Of a DNA stretch of 64,000 nt, positions 1 through 8,904 are shown in pieces; position 1 is the first letter of the stretch; every line of letters begins with the position of its first letter. The stretch is from JAJFFW01 sp038534195 (GTDB taxonomy: Bacteria; Pseudomonadota; Alphaproteobacteria; Caulobacterales; Parvularculaceae). Below the pieces are notes generated by a model that saw only the letters and a list, made by a program, of their open reading frames with translations, was not told the DNA's origin and ran no database searches. The translations under genes were made by a program, and so were the position numbers. The stretch lies in assembly GCA_038534195.1 (NCBI GenBank), contig JBCAXE010000007.1, forward strand, positions 47,076 through 111,075, given 5' to 3'.

Positions 1-50
1 ATGTTGCGGCGCGATAATAGTGGGAAAGCGCTGCTTTTCCAGCGTAAAAT

Positions 51-1451
51 TCAGCTCAATTGGTCCTGAAGACGCGCCAGGCTCTCAGCCTTTCCGAGGC
101 TGTATAGGACCTCACCGAGGCTGGGGGAAGGGTGGCCGGCGGTCAGCGCCGCGCGCGTCGGCGGGCCGATCTGGCCAAAGCCGACCCCTTCTGCTTCAGC
201 GTATCCTTGCAAGGCCTCGTCCAGCGGCTGCGGGCTGGTCCAATCGTCAATGTCGCTCAATTGCGCCGCGATGGCGGCCAGACGCTCGCGAGCCCCGTCT
301 TTCTTCAGGGGCTTTGCGGCCTTGCCAGTGATTACGAGCGGTCGCTCCATCGTGAGGAACGCCGCGGCCGCCGGCGTATCCTTGAAGGTGACGGCGCGCT
401 CTTTCAGGAACGGGGCCGCGCGGGCGAGGCGTTCGGCGATCTTGTCGTTCACCAAAACGCCGGCGGCCGCCAGGAACGGTGTTGCGCCGTCGATGAAGGC
501 GCTGTCGTCGAGCCCGGACATGTAGGCGGCGTTCACATGGTTCAATTTATCGTTATCGAGCCGGGCGGGCGCTTTGTTGATCCCGCCGAGATCAAATATC
601 TGCAGCGCGCGCTCGCGCGGGATGATCTCTTCATCGCCATGCGCCCAGCCGAGCTTCATCAGATAGTTTGCGAGCGCTTCGGCCAGATAGCCGTCGTCGC
701 GATAGGCTTCGACGCCAAGCGCGCCGTGGCGCTTTGAAAGTTTTGCGCCGTCCTGGCCGTGAATGAGCGGCACATGGGCAAAGACCGGCGCGTCCCAGCC
801 AAGTGCTTCGTAGATCTGTTGCTGACGCGCTGCATTCGCCAGGTGGTCGTCGCCGCGGATGATGTGCGTGACGCCCATGTCGTGATCGTCCACGACGACC
901 GCCAGGTTATACGTGGGCGCTTCGCCGTCGCTGCGCAGAATGATCAAATCGTCCAGCGCCGTGTTTGGAAATTTCACCGTACCCTGAACGCTATCCTCCA
1001 CGATGGTCTCGCCTTCCTCCGGCGCGCGGAAGCGAATGGCGAACGGGGCGGCGCGCGTCGCGTCCGCGGCGTCGCGCCATGGGCTGACAAAGCGCGTATT
1101 ATTCTCCCGCGCCTCCGTGCGGCGCGCGTCGATTTCTTCGGGCGTCAAATAACAGCGGTAGGCCTTGCCTTCCGCCAGCAATTGCTCGGCCACGGCCACA
1201 TGTCTTTTGCGATTGGCGAATTGCGAAATGGGCTCACCGTCCCAATCGAGCCCAAGCCAGGAGAGCCCGTCCAGGATCGCCTCAACAGCCTTGTCATTGT
1301 GCCGCGCGCGGTCCGTATCCTCGATCCGCAACAGGAACCGCCCGCCGTTCGCGCGCGCGTAAAGCCAGTTGAACAAGGCCGTGCGCGCCCCGCCGATATG
1401 CAGATATCCAGTGGGCGAGGGCGCAAAACGCGTAACGATCTGTTCTGCCAT
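51..1451 (-). CDS. gltX: Glutamyl-tRNA synthetase
   Basis: Class I aminoacyl-tRNA synthetase that charges tRNA(Glu), and in organisms with GatCAB often also tRNA(Gln), with glutamate in the cytoplasm. The 466 residues match the usual bacterial length. The ATP-binding HIGG motif is at residues 18-21 and KLSKRHG at 237-243; IEDTDR lies at about 43-48. The C-terminal half fits the anticodon-binding region. It starts with ATG and diverges from comEC with about 120 bases between the starts. gatC and gatA at 18.9-20.7 kb make a non-discriminating role plausible, because the amidotransferase repairs Glu-tRNA(Gln). Alphaproteobacteria often carry two gltX copies, so this may be one of two. Identification is firm; tRNA specificity is inferred. 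Confidence 0.97.
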   Translation of the reverse strand: MAEQIVTRFAPSPTGYLHIGGARTALFNWLYARANGGRFLLRIEDTDRARHNDKAVEAILDGLSWLGLDWDGEPISQFANRKRHVAVAEQLLAEGKAYRCYLTPEEIDARRTEARENNTRFVSPWRDAADATRAAPFAIRFRAPEEGETIVEDSVQGTVKFPNTALDDLIILRSDGEAPTYNLAVVVDDHDMGVTHIIRGDDHLANAARQQQIYEALGWDAPVFAHVPLIHGQDGAKLSKRHGALGVEAYRDDGYLAEALANYLMKLGWAHGDEEIIPRERALQIFDLGGINKAPARLDNDKLNHVNAAYMSGLDDSAFIDGATPFLAAAGVLVNDKIAERLARAAPFLKERAVTFKDTPAAAAFLTMERPLVITGKAAKPLKKDGARERLAAIAAQLSDIDDWTSPQPLDEALQGYAEAEGVGFGQIGPPTRAALTAGHPSPSLGEVLYSLGKAESLARLQDQLS

Positions 1452-1570
1452 AGGTTGCGAGCTTTCGGCCTTTGGTGTTTGATTTCATTGTGCGCGTGGC
1501 GTTTAGCACAGGTCTGGCGCAAGCGCATGCGGCGAAAGAGGTCGATGCGGCGCGCCTTGCGAGGGGATGA

Positions 1571-3745
1571 TTGCGCCTGATGGTTTTCCGCCAGCATTTG
1601 GAAACGCCCGGCGATGACGCCGCAGCCGATTGGCGCGATTGGCGGCGAACCGGCGAACGGCTCGTGCGAGGCGGCTTTCAGCGGGTAAAGTCATGGGCGG
1701 CGGCGGACGCGCACAGGCTCGTCTTGTGGACGCCGGTCGCGATCGGCGCCGGGGCGGGATTTTATTTCTGGCTGAAGACGGAACCTGACGCGTGGCTCGG
1801 GCCTGCCTGCGCCTGCCTCGCCTTGATCGCTGTCGCCTTGACGCCGCGCTATCGGCCGATCCTCATGGCCGTTTTGCTCTTCACGATTGGATTTTGCGCG
1901 GCTGATTTCCGCACCAGCCGGGTGGCCTCGCCGGTTCTGGAAAGGGAGTTGGGCCCGCGCTTCATTACGGGCGAACTTGTGGCCGTCGGGGAGGCCGCCA
2001 AGTCGCGCCGGTTGATCATCAAAACGCAGTCGATTGACCGGCTAGCTCCGGAAAAAACACCAGAACGTATACGGATTAGCTGGCGCGGCAAAGAGTTCGC
2101 CGCAGCGCCTGGCGATGTCGTCCGGCTGCGCGCGGGGCTTTCGCCGCCGCCGCCGCCGGTTGCGCCCGGCGCGTTTGATTTCGCGCGCCATCTTTATTTT
2201 CAACGCATCGGGGCCGTCGGTTATGCGGTCAGCGCGCCGCGGGTTCTGGAGCCGGCGCCCAAATCAATGGGCCAGCGCATCCGGACGCAGATCGAACAGA
2301 TGCGGCTCACCCTGTCGCGGCGGATCACGCGCGCGGCGCCGGGCGAGGGCGGCGCCATTGTGGCGGCGGTCGTCACCGGCAAACGCGACGCCATCGCACC
2401 GTCATCCGAAGACGCGCTCCGGGACTCAGGCCTCGCGCATCTTTTGGCGATTTCGGGTCTCCATATGGGGCTCGCCACGGGGTTGATCTTCTTTGTGGTG
2501 CGCGGCGCACTGGCGCTAATTCCGGCGCTGGCGCTCCAATATCCGATCAAGAAGTGGGCAGCAGCCGCCGCGCTTACGAGCGGTTTTTTCTATCTCTTGC
2601 TGTCGGGCGGCGGATGGTCCGCACGCCGAGCGTTTATTATGACCGCGGTGATCTTTATCGCGATGATCGCCGACCGGCGTGCGCTCTCCTTGCGGAATGT
2701 GGCGATCGCCGCCTGCATCATCCTGCTCACGACGCCTGAAGCGCTGATGCATCCGGGTTTTCAAATGTCTTTCGCGGCGGTGACGGCGTTGATCGCGGCC
2801 TACGAGTGGGCGTCGGGACGCCAGAACCCGCACCGCAGCTTTTCCACGGTCGCGAAATTCAAACGCTACGGCGTCGGAATTGCGGTGACCGACACGATCG
2901 CCGCTGTGGCGACGGCGCCGTTCGCTCTTTATCACTTCAATCGCGTCGCCATTTACAGCTTGCCTGCAAATCTGGCGGCGATGCCGTTGATGGCGTTCTG
3001 GATCATGCCGTTCGCCGTGCTTGGCCTGGCGCTTGCGCCGCTCGGTCTTGACGCCTGGGCTTGGCGGGCGTCCGCCGGCGGTGTTGAATTCGTCCTTGCT
3101 GCGGCGTCCTATGTGTCGTCGCGACCGGGCGCCATATCGCTGACGCCGCAATGGCCGCTCCTGGCGTTGTTGACGCTGACGGTCGGCGCCCTTTGGCTGT
3201 GTCTGCAAAGCGCGCGATGGCGCTACGCCGGATTGGCGAGTATCCCTGTGGCGGCGGTTTTGGTCTGGATGACGCCGTCTCCTGAAATTTTCATCGCGCG
3301 CTCCGGGGAAAATGTCGCTTTCGCCGTGAAGACCGATGGCGAACAGGCGCTTGCCGTGTTCGATAAACGCAAAAACCGATTCGATGTGCGCGCATGGAAG
3401 GAATATCTCGGCCTTTCTGAAAAGCGCGCTGTTCACGCCATGCGCGATATCGGCCGCTGCGACGAGGCCGGATGCGTCATCAAATTGGCCGACGGCGCAA
3501 TGGCGGCGGTTTCGTCCCGCCCGGAGGCGTTTTTCGACGACTGCGCCCGCGCCGATATTGTTATCGCCCTTTATCCGCTCCCGCGGCGCTTCCGCGAAGC
3601 CGACGCCTGCGATGCGACCTTCGTCGACCGCCGGCATGTTTGGGAAAGCGGCGCCCATACGGTGTATAGCGCCGGCGGCGAGCGACGATATGTGAGAAAT
3701 GTTTTAAGCGGCCGCGGCGCGCGGCCCTGGACGGGAATGAAGTGA
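1571..3745 (+). CDS. comEC: ComEC/Rec2 family DNA uptake channel
   Basis: Polytopic inner-membrane protein that passes single-stranded DNA into the cytoplasm during natural transformation. The protein has about 724 residues: N-terminal hydrophobic helices, a DUF4131-like OB region, then the Competence domain with the diagnostic LAISGLHMGL around residues 292-301 and many further membrane spans to about residue 560. A short soluble C-terminal part follows, a degenerate version of the metallo-beta-lactamase-like domain. It diverges from gltX. The start is uncertain: TTG at 1571 has GAGGGG four bases upstream, and an in-frame ATG lies at 1580. dprA is about 11 kb away, so two competence functions occur in this window. 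Family call is firm; activity in transformation is inferred. Confidence 0.9.
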   Translation: MRLMVFRQHLETPGDDAAADWRDWRRTGERLVRGGFQRVKSWAAADAHRLVLWTPVAIGAGAGFYFWLKTEPDAWLGPACACLALIAVALTPRYRPILMAVLLFTIGFCAADFRTSRVASPVLERELGPRFITGELVAVGEAAKSRRLIIKTQSIDRLAPEKTPERIRISWRGKEFAAAPGDVVRLRAGLSPPPPPVAPGAFDFARHLYFQRIGAVGYAVSAPRVLEPAPKSMGQRIRTQIEQMRLTLSRRITRAAPGEGGAIVAAVVTGKRDAIAPSSEDALRDSGLAHLLAISGLHMGLATGLIFFVVRGALALIPALALQYPIKKWAAAAALTSGFFYLLLSGGGWSARRAFIMTAVIFIAMIADRRALSLRNVAIAACIILLTTPEALMHPGFQMSFAAVTALIAAYEWASGRQNPHRSFSTVAKFKRYGVGIAVTDTIAAVATAPFALYHFNRVAIYSLPANLAAMPLMAFWIMPFAVLGLALAPLGLDAWAWRASAGGVEFVLAAASYVSSRPGAISLTPQWPLLALLTLTVGALWLCLQSARWRYAGLASIPVAAVLVWMTPSPEIFIARSGENVAFAVKTDGEQALAVFDKRKNRFDVRAWKEYLGLSEKRAVHAMRDIGRCDEAGCVIKLADGAMAAVSSRPEAFFDDCARADIVIALYPLPRRFREADACDATFVDRRHVWESGAHTVYSAGGERRYVRNVLSGRGARPWTGMK

Positions 3746-4347
3746 TGCATCGTGTGCGGGCGTCGGCGCCTTTATTCTGAGCGCGTCGTGTCGCCGATTT
3801 TGCAAGGGGTGCGCGTCTGGCTTCAACGAGTGCGGCCGATCTTTCGTGACGCGCTTCGCGCTCCTCAGGATTGTCTGTTTGAATTGATGTATGATTTGCC
3901 GGAGGCGTTGTTCCCTGGGGGTGAGCGCACACAGGGAATACTGGCTGGTCGATCTTCTCAGGATAGGTCTTTTCGACCGTCCTCATCAGGATCGCCGACC
4001 GGCTTCGTTTCCGTCACTTGCAGAGATGAGCGGGCCGAAACACCCGCAGACAATCGTAAGTCCGCCGGTTGTAACGAAAGTAACGCAACGTTGATACACT
4101 AAATAATCGGTCCCGGTCAGGCGATTTTCGGATGTGGTATCAGCGCCCGGAAACTGGATTTTTTCGCGGCCGACACCGGTGAAGTTATTGAAATCGCCAA
4201 CACGGCGGAGGTAATCGCCCACCTTTTGTCGCGCTTTGACGCCTATTGCCTGGCAGTGGAGGCGACGTTGAACACGACCTCGACTTTTCCTTGCGCGTTT
4301 TTGTTGGCGCACTATTGCGAGTAAGCGGGCGGCAAGCTCTCGACGCT
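3746..4347. other. Gene-poor stretch with a hairpin
   Basis: About 600 bases between comEC and the TonB-like gene in which I recognise no gene. Open frames exist on both strands (for example plus 3752-4102 and minus 3986-4312), but their translations look like random arginine- and serine-rich shadows with no family motif and no good ribosome site. An inverted repeat TTCCCTG...CAGGGAA (3911-3917 with 3932-3938, loop of 14) could form a hairpin. The stretch looks less GC-rich than the flanking genes. It may hold remnants of a lost gene. Confidence 0.4.
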
Positions 4348-4971
4348 CTAAGGGTCCAGCTCAAAGGATATGTATCCCCTCGTAAGACCGTCTTTAGACC
4401 CCAGTCCACCTACGCAGACCCTTTCGTAGCGCCAATTGGAGACCGCTTCGACGACCGCCTCGTTGAAGCAGGTGTCGGGAGTTTCTTCGATTCGAATATT
4501 CTTTGGTGCGCCGTCCTCCCCTATGTCGAAGACAAAAGTCACGCGGCCTTCGGCGCCTTTCGCGATGCATTCCGGCGGGTAAGCGGGAGTCCCGGAAGCG
4601 GTGACTTGTAGACGTTGTCGGTACTGCTCGACGCCGCAAGCGTCGGTAGGGCTAAGGGGTTTGATCGGTTCGCTAGGTTCTGGCGGTTCAAGAGTCACTT
4701 TGGGCGCGGATTTGATGACTTTTTCTTTTCTTATCCAGGCGTTGTCGGGTTTTACTTCCGCCACCGGAAGCCATCCGCACTTACAGACGACCACGAACTC
4801 TTCATAAATGATCGGGTCAATGACGATTTTTGTCGGCTCGTCCGCATCGCGATAGATGAACCGTTGCGGCGCGATCAGGTTTGCGATGAACAAAAACAAG
4901 CCAGCCGTCACGATGACCGCGAGCGGAATTGCGATGAACCACCGAAAAAACGCCATGATGAAAAACGCCAT
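4348..4971 (-). CDS. TonB-family C-terminal domain protein, single-pass
   Basis: Membrane-anchored periplasmic protein of about 207 residues. A hydrophobic N-terminal segment (FIMAFFRWFIAIPLAVIV and onward) is followed by a proline- and charge-containing linker and a C-terminal TonB_C fold: YPPEC, then GRVTFVFDIGEDG, then an NWRYE-like segment typical of the last strand. It may energise outer-membrane transport or be a TonB-like protein of another role. The Pro-Lys spacer of classical TonB is short here (LEPPEPSEPIKP). Translation can begin at TTG 4992, ATG 4971 or ATG 4956; I chose 4971 because AAGGGG lies at a usable distance upstream. A 15-base direct repeat covers the start and duplicates a FIMAF-like peptide. 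Not next to exbBD. Cysteines are unusually frequent for this family. Confidence 0.72.
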   Translation of the reverse strand: MAFFIMAFFRWFIAIPLAVIVTAGLFLFIANLIAPQRFIYRDADEPTKIVIDPIIYEEFVVVCKCGWLPVAEVKPDNAWIRKEKVIKSAPKVTLEPPEPSEPIKPLSPTDACGVEQYRQRLQVTASGTPAYPPECIAKGAEGRVTFVFDIGEDGAPKNIRIEETPDTCFNEAVVEAVSNWRYERVCVGGLGSKDGLTRGYISFELDP

Positions 4972-4980
4972 AATGAAAAA
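4946..4980. repeat. 15-base tandem repeat at the 5' end of the TonB-like gene
   Basis: Two copies of a 15-base unit lie end to end (4946-4960 and 4961-4975, one mismatch), followed by the first bases of a third. On the minus strand each unit reads CATxATGGCGTTTTT-like sequence, so each copy supplies an in-frame ATG and a FIMAF-type hydrophobic peptide. A slipped-strand duplication is the simplest origin. Gain or loss of a unit keeps the frame and would only change the length of the membrane anchor. Confidence 0.7.
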
Positions 4981-5036
4981 CCCCTTCAGCAACGCCCCGA
5001 TCTCCCAGCCTAGCAGGCGCGGCGCCTATCGTCACG

Positions 5037-5669
5037 TTGCGTTGCGGGCGTTATCCGGTGAGGTTTTTCAAAAACTCGATGGCGGCGCCGGCGCGCTCGG
5101 CCATGTCCTGGATGAGGGCGTATGAGGCGACGCTTGCGCGCGTCAAAGAACATATTCCGGCTGACGCGAACGCTCTTGAAGTTGGGTGCGGCACAGGGAC
5201 GACGGCGTTAAAGCTTGCGCCGTATCTAAAGCATCTGACGGCGAGCGATATCTCGGGAAAGATGATCGACATTGCTGAAGGCAAGCGCGTCAATGAAGGC
5301 GTAACCAATGTTGATTTCGTCCGGGCAACGCTTCAGGAAAATGATTTTACGCTTGCCGACTATGATGTTGTCCTCGCCTTCAATTTTCTTCATCTTACCG
5401 ATGATATTCCGTCGAGCCTGGACGCTATTCATGCGTTGACCAAGCCTGGCGGCCTTTTCATTTCGAAGACTGTTTGCCTTGGCGATTGGAATATCTTCCT
5501 TTCTTTGATGATTAAAGGGATGCAACTCATCGGCAAGGCGCCGCCGGTAAAGATCTTCAAGGCTGATGCGCTCGACGCAATGGTCAATGCGGCCGGTTTC
5601 GATATTTTTGAAAGCGACTATTTCCCAAAAAAAGCGCGCAATCGGTTTTTGGTGGCCCGCAAACGATAG
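5037..5669 (+). CDS. Class I SAM-dependent methyltransferase
   Basis: Cytoplasmic methyltransferase of about 200 residues. Motif I is LEVGCGTGTTAL, followed by the acidic strand TASDISGKMIDIA, the motif IV region DVVLAFNFLHLTDD and the post-motif KPGGLFISKT. This arrangement is typical of the methyltransferase type 11 group; the substrate cannot be deduced. The start is unclear: in-frame options are TTG 5037, GTG 5058, ATG 5079 and ATG 5112. The first ~25 residues do not show the clean FWDxxAxxYA segment usual in close families, although an ungapped alignment is possible. A local frameshift or an altered 5' end is possible. It diverges from the TonB-like gene. Confidence 0.8.
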   Translation: MRCGRYPVRFFKNSMAAPARSAMSWMRAYEATLARVKEHIPADANALEVGCGTGTTALKLAPYLKHLTASDISGKMIDIAEGKRVNEGVTNVDFVRATLQENDFTLADYDVVLAFNFLHLTDDIPSSLDAIHALTKPGGLFISKTVCLGDWNIFLSLMIKGMQLIGKAPPVKIFKADALDAMVNAAGFDIFESDYFPKKARNRFLVARKR

Positions 5670-5862
5670 CGCAAATTGTCTTTAACGACTGCATGAGACG
5701 GGCGCGAAACGCCCTACAAGTCCGCCAGTTTTGTAGTCAGAATAATTCCCACGACACATCTAGTGCGCACGGGCGCGCGACGTTACACTGTCGTCAACAA
5801 GTGTCCGAAACAACAAAAAGGCGGCGTGGGCGCTTGCGTTGCGCGCATCGTCGAAGCGACAA

Positions 5863-6318
5863 ATGACGACAATTAGAAGCACCCAACGACATATCAACGC
5901 GCCATTGGCTAAGGTCTTTGACGCCGTAGCGCACATCGGGAAATTCAAAGAGATCGCGCCGCATATTTCCAAAGTGGAAATTCTGAGCGACGTTGAAAAA
6001 GGTGTTGGTCTGAAATTCCGAGAAACCCGCGTGATGAATGGACGCGAGGCAGCGACTGTTCTCGAATGCACCGAATACGTAGAAAACGAACGTGTGCGGA
6101 TGGTGGCGGACCAGGGCGGCGTGATTTGGGACACGCTAATGACGACCGCGCCGAAAGGTGAGGGGACCGAGCTCGCCATGGAAATGGAGGCGCGACCGTA
6201 TAAGTTCATGTCGCGCCTGATCACGCCGTTAATTATGGGCACGGTCAGCAAAGCGGTTGAAGCCGATATTGACGTGATCGCTGATTATTGCGAAGGCGCC
6301 GCACACGCCGATGGATGA
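5863..6318 (+). CDS. SRPBCC (START/Bet v1-like) family protein
   Basis: Small hydrophobic-ligand-binding fold of 151 residues. The N-terminal strand ending in INAPLAKVFDAVAHIGKF is the usual polyketide-cyclase/Coq10-type opening; it is followed by antiparallel strands (VGLKFRETR, ERVRMVADQGG) and a long C-terminal helix (VSKAVEADIDVIADYCE). I chose ATG 5863 (MTTIRST) rather than the longer frame from 5839 because the fold begins there. Its last eight bases overlap the next gene, so the two are probably co-translated. Ligand unknown. Confidence 0.82.
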   Translation: MTTIRSTQRHINAPLAKVFDAVAHIGKFKEIAPHISKVEILSDVEKGVGLKFRETRVMNGREAATVLECTEYVENERVRMVADQGGVIWDTLMTTAPKGEGTELAMEMEARPYKFMSRLITPLIMGTVSKAVEADIDVIADYCEGAAHADG

Positions 6319-7423
6319 AATTGAAAAACTGGCTGCGTCACTGTTGCATCACGGCGATCGTGAATTGCGCGAGGGCGAGCCCCTTACGCCGCCAATTGTT
6401 CCGGCCTCAACGTTTCATTGTTCTGGTGAAGTGACGGCGCCGTTCCAGTATGGGCGATTTGGCCACCCCACGTGGGACGCGGTAGAGGCGCAACTCGGAT
6501 TGTTGGAACAGGCGGAGACGGTCGCATTCCCCTCCGGTATGGCGGCGATCGCGGCGGTGTTTTTCGCAACGCTGAAATCAGGCGACACGATCATTCTCCC
6601 CTCCGACGGTTATCATTCGACGCGTCTCTTGGCGGAGCAATATCTGACACCGCTCGGCGTCGATGTAAGAGCGCACGCGACGGCGGATTATGCAGATGCG
6701 CCGATGGAGGATGCGGCGCTCATCTTTGTTGAGACGCCGTGCAATCCAACGCTTGACGTTTGCGAACTCGCGACGGTCGCGAAGAGGGCGCATGCGGCGG
6801 GCGCGTTGGTTTTGGCGGACAATTCGACGATGACGCCCTATCTGCAGCGTCCTTTGGATTTGGGCGCGGATATCTCATTAGCTGCAGACACGAAAGCGCC
6901 CGGCGGTCACTCGGACGTGCTGTTCGGTCATGTGGCGACGCGCGACGACGGTCTTGCCGAGAAAATTCGAGCGTGGCGTAAGATGTCGGGATCAATTCCC
7001 GGACCCTTTGAGGCCTGGCTCGTTCACCGTGGTCTCGAAACGCTTGAGGTCAGACTTGAACGAATGTGCGGATCGGCGGCGATTATCGCGGAACGGCTCA
7101 AGGAACATTCAGCGGTTGAGGCGATTCGGTTCCCGGGATTGAAAGATGATCCGTCATTCACCATCGCCGAGCGGCAAATGACGAAGCCTGGGTTCCTGAT
7201 CTCCGTCACGTTAGAAAGCGCCGATGTGGCGGAGCGCTTTCTTTCCGGCTGCCCTTATATCGCGGAGACCACGAGTTTCGGCGGCGTTCATACTTCCGGC
7301 GAGAGACGAGCCCGTTGGGGGGACGCCGTGCCGGAAGGTTTTGTGCGTCTTTCAATCGGCTGCGAACCCACCGAGGTCCTGTGGGAGGCGATCTCAACTG
7401 CGCTTACTGTCGCCAGCCGGTAA
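6311..7423 (+). CDS. Cys/Met-metabolism PLP-dependent lyase (cystathionine lyase/synthase family)
   Basis: Fold-type I PLP enzyme of 370 residues from the trans-sulfuration family (cystathionine gamma-synthase, beta- and gamma-lyases). The PLP phosphate-binding segment is FPSGMAAIAAV; the PLP-ring Asp is in VLADNSTMTPYLQRPL; the Schiff-base Lys is in ADTKAPGGHSDVLFG, a variant of the usual SATKYxxGHSD. The C-terminal LSIGCEP matches the LSVGxE substrate-carboxylate motif. The start codon lies inside the end of the SRPBCC gene (8-base overlap), suggesting one operon. The exact reaction (lyase or synthase) cannot be told from sequence. Confidence 0.88.
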   Translation: MDEIEKLAASLLHHGDRELREGEPLTPPIVPASTFHCSGEVTAPFQYGRFGHPTWDAVEAQLGLLEQAETVAFPSGMAAIAAVFFATLKSGDTIILPSDGYHSTRLLAEQYLTPLGVDVRAHATADYADAPMEDAALIFVETPCNPTLDVCELATVAKRAHAAGALVLADNSTMTPYLQRPLDLGADISLAADTKAPGGHSDVLFGHVATRDDGLAEKIRAWRKMSGSIPGPFEAWLVHRGLETLEVRLERMCGSAAIIAERLKEHSAVEAIRFPGLKDDPSFTIAERQMTKPGFLISVTLESADVAERFLSGCPYIAETTSFGGVHTSGERRARWGDAVPEGFVRLSIGCEPTEVLWEAISTALTVASR

Positions 7424-7551
7424 ACCGTTGCTGCGTCGCAGCGATTAACCCAAAACCCCTCACATATTGCGTTCGAACATGCTAGGGCGGAAAGGCCGGG
7501 ACGGGAGGCCCGTTAGCTCCACCCATTGCGTCCAGTATTTGAGATTTCACC

Positions 7552-8865
7552 ATGCCAGATCACGGTCAAAATGAATTTCCAACCAACGAACTATTGAAAG
7601 CCCGCCGCGACGACGCCCTTCCGATGGGCTTGCCGTCAAAGTCAGGGATTTACGCGGCTCGCGCCGAAGGGGCGGAGCTCTGGGATGTGGAAGGAAAGCG
7701 GTACATCGATTTCATCGGCGGGATCGGCGTTCTGAACGTCGGCCACCGCCATCCGAAAGTCGTGGAGGCGATTAAAGCGCAGGCCGACAATTTTCTTCAC
7801 ACCTGTTTCGGTATTGCGCAGTATGAGTCCTACGTAGAAGTGTGCGAACGCCTCAACAAAGCAGCGCCAGGGCCGACGCCGAAGAAAACCGCCCTGTTCA
7901 ACTCGGGCGCTGAGGCGGTCGAAAATTCTGTGAAATTCGCCCGCCGCATCACCGGCCGGCCAGGCGTCATCGCCTTTGAGGGCGCCTTCCATGGTCGCAC
8001 ATTGCTGGCGACGACGCTCACGGGAAAATCGAAACCATACAAAGTGGGATTTGGCCCGCTTGTGCCGGCGATATTCCATGCGCCGTATCCGGATGAATAT
8101 CATGGCATCTCAACGCAGGGCTCGCTGGCTTGTCTTGAACATATATTCAAAACAGCGATCCCGGCGGATGAAGTCGCCGCGATGATTATTGAGCCTGTGC
8201 AGGGCGAGGGCGGGTTTAATCCTGCGCCGAAAGAGTTCCTTCAGGGCTTGCGCAAAATCTGTGACGACAACGGTATTTTGCTGATCGCGGACGAAATCCA
8301 ATCGGGCATGGGCCGGACGGGTAAGATGTTCGCCTTTGAACGTGTGGATGTTGAGCCCGACCTGATTTGTATCGCGAAGTCCATCGCTGCAGGACTTCCG
8401 CTTGCAGCGCTGACCGGTAAAGCGGACCTGATGGACAAGATCGCCCCCGGCGGCATGGGGTCGACCTACGGCGGCAATCCTGTGGCCTGCGCGGCTGCAA
8501 ACGCTGTCCTTGATGTGATTGAGGAAGAAGGGCTTTTGCAGCGCGCTATCGAGATCGGCGCTCAAATCGAGGCGCGGTGGAAAGAGTTGCAGTCAGGCGT
8601 CGCAAAAGGATTTTTTGGCGATGTTCGGTGCGTCGGCGGAATGACCGCCGTTGAATTGGTGCACGACAATGATCCGCATAAGCCGAATAATGAGCTTGCG
8701 GGCAAAATTCTCGTTGAGGCGCGCGCGCGAGGATTGATCATGACCACCGCGGGCAGTCACGCCCAGTGTTTGCGCTCGCTCGTTCCTCTAGTTATTTCCG
8801 ACGAATTGCTCGCTGAAGGGCTCGATATCTTCGTCGAAGCAACGGAAGCAGCGTTAAAAGCTTAA
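7552..8865 (+). CDS. gabT: 4-aminobutyrate aminotransferase
   Basis: PLP-dependent class III aminotransferase of 437 residues that moves the amino group of 4-aminobutyrate to 2-oxoglutarate, giving succinate semialdehyde. Visible motifs: NSGAEAVENSVKFAR (PLP phosphate), MIIEPVQGEGG, LLIADEIQSGMGRTG (PLP-ring Asp) and the Schiff-base Lys in CIAKSIAAGLPL. ATG 7552 fits the family N-terminus. No succinate-semialdehyde dehydrogenase gene is adjacent. An upstream gap of 128 bases should hold its promoter. A strong hairpin follows the stop codon within 10 bases. Related ornithine or acetylornithine aminotransferases are less likely given the GabT-like length and IEPVQGEGG context. Confidence 0.9.
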   Translation: MPDHGQNEFPTNELLKARRDDALPMGLPSKSGIYAARAEGAELWDVEGKRYIDFIGGIGVLNVGHRHPKVVEAIKAQADNFLHTCFGIAQYESYVEVCERLNKAAPGPTPKKTALFNSGAEAVENSVKFARRITGRPGVIAFEGAFHGRTLLATTLTGKSKPYKVGFGPLVPAIFHAPYPDEYHGISTQGSLACLEHIFKTAIPADEVAAMIIEPVQGEGGFNPAPKEFLQGLRKICDDNGILLIADEIQSGMGRTGKMFAFERVDVEPDLICIAKSIAAGLPLAALTGKADLMDKIAPGGMGSTYGGNPVACAAANAVLDVIEEEGLLQRAIEIGAQIEARWKELQSGVAKGFFGDVRCVGGMTAVELVHDNDPHKPNNELAGKILVEARARGLIMTTAGSHAQCLRSLVPLVISDELLAEGLDIFVEATEAALKA

Positions 8866-8904
8866 AAAAACAAGCGCGACCCTATGGGAAAGGGTCGCGC
8901 TTAT
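8864..8904. terminator. Hairpin terminator, T-run on the minus strand
   Basis: Perfect 11-base stem AAGCGCGACCC (8872-8882) and GGGTCGCGCTT (8892-8902) with a 9-base loop, directly after gabT. On the plus strand the stem is followed only by TATCACC. On the minus strand it is followed by G and seven T's (the A-run at 8864-8870). It may end gabT transcription weakly and minus-strand transcription strongly. Confidence 0.8.

Noticed and set aside
759..1580. Plus-strand open frame of 273 codons
   Set aside because: Antisense of gltX; no recognisable domain.
2516..3658. Long minus-strand open frame (380 codons) across comEC
   Set aside because: Arginine-rich antisense shadow of comEC with no family motif; GC-rich codon usage creates such frames.
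3752..4102. Open frame of 116 codons after comEC as a real gene (for example lexA)
   Set aside because: No LexA or other family motif and no ribosome site; composition is shadow-like.
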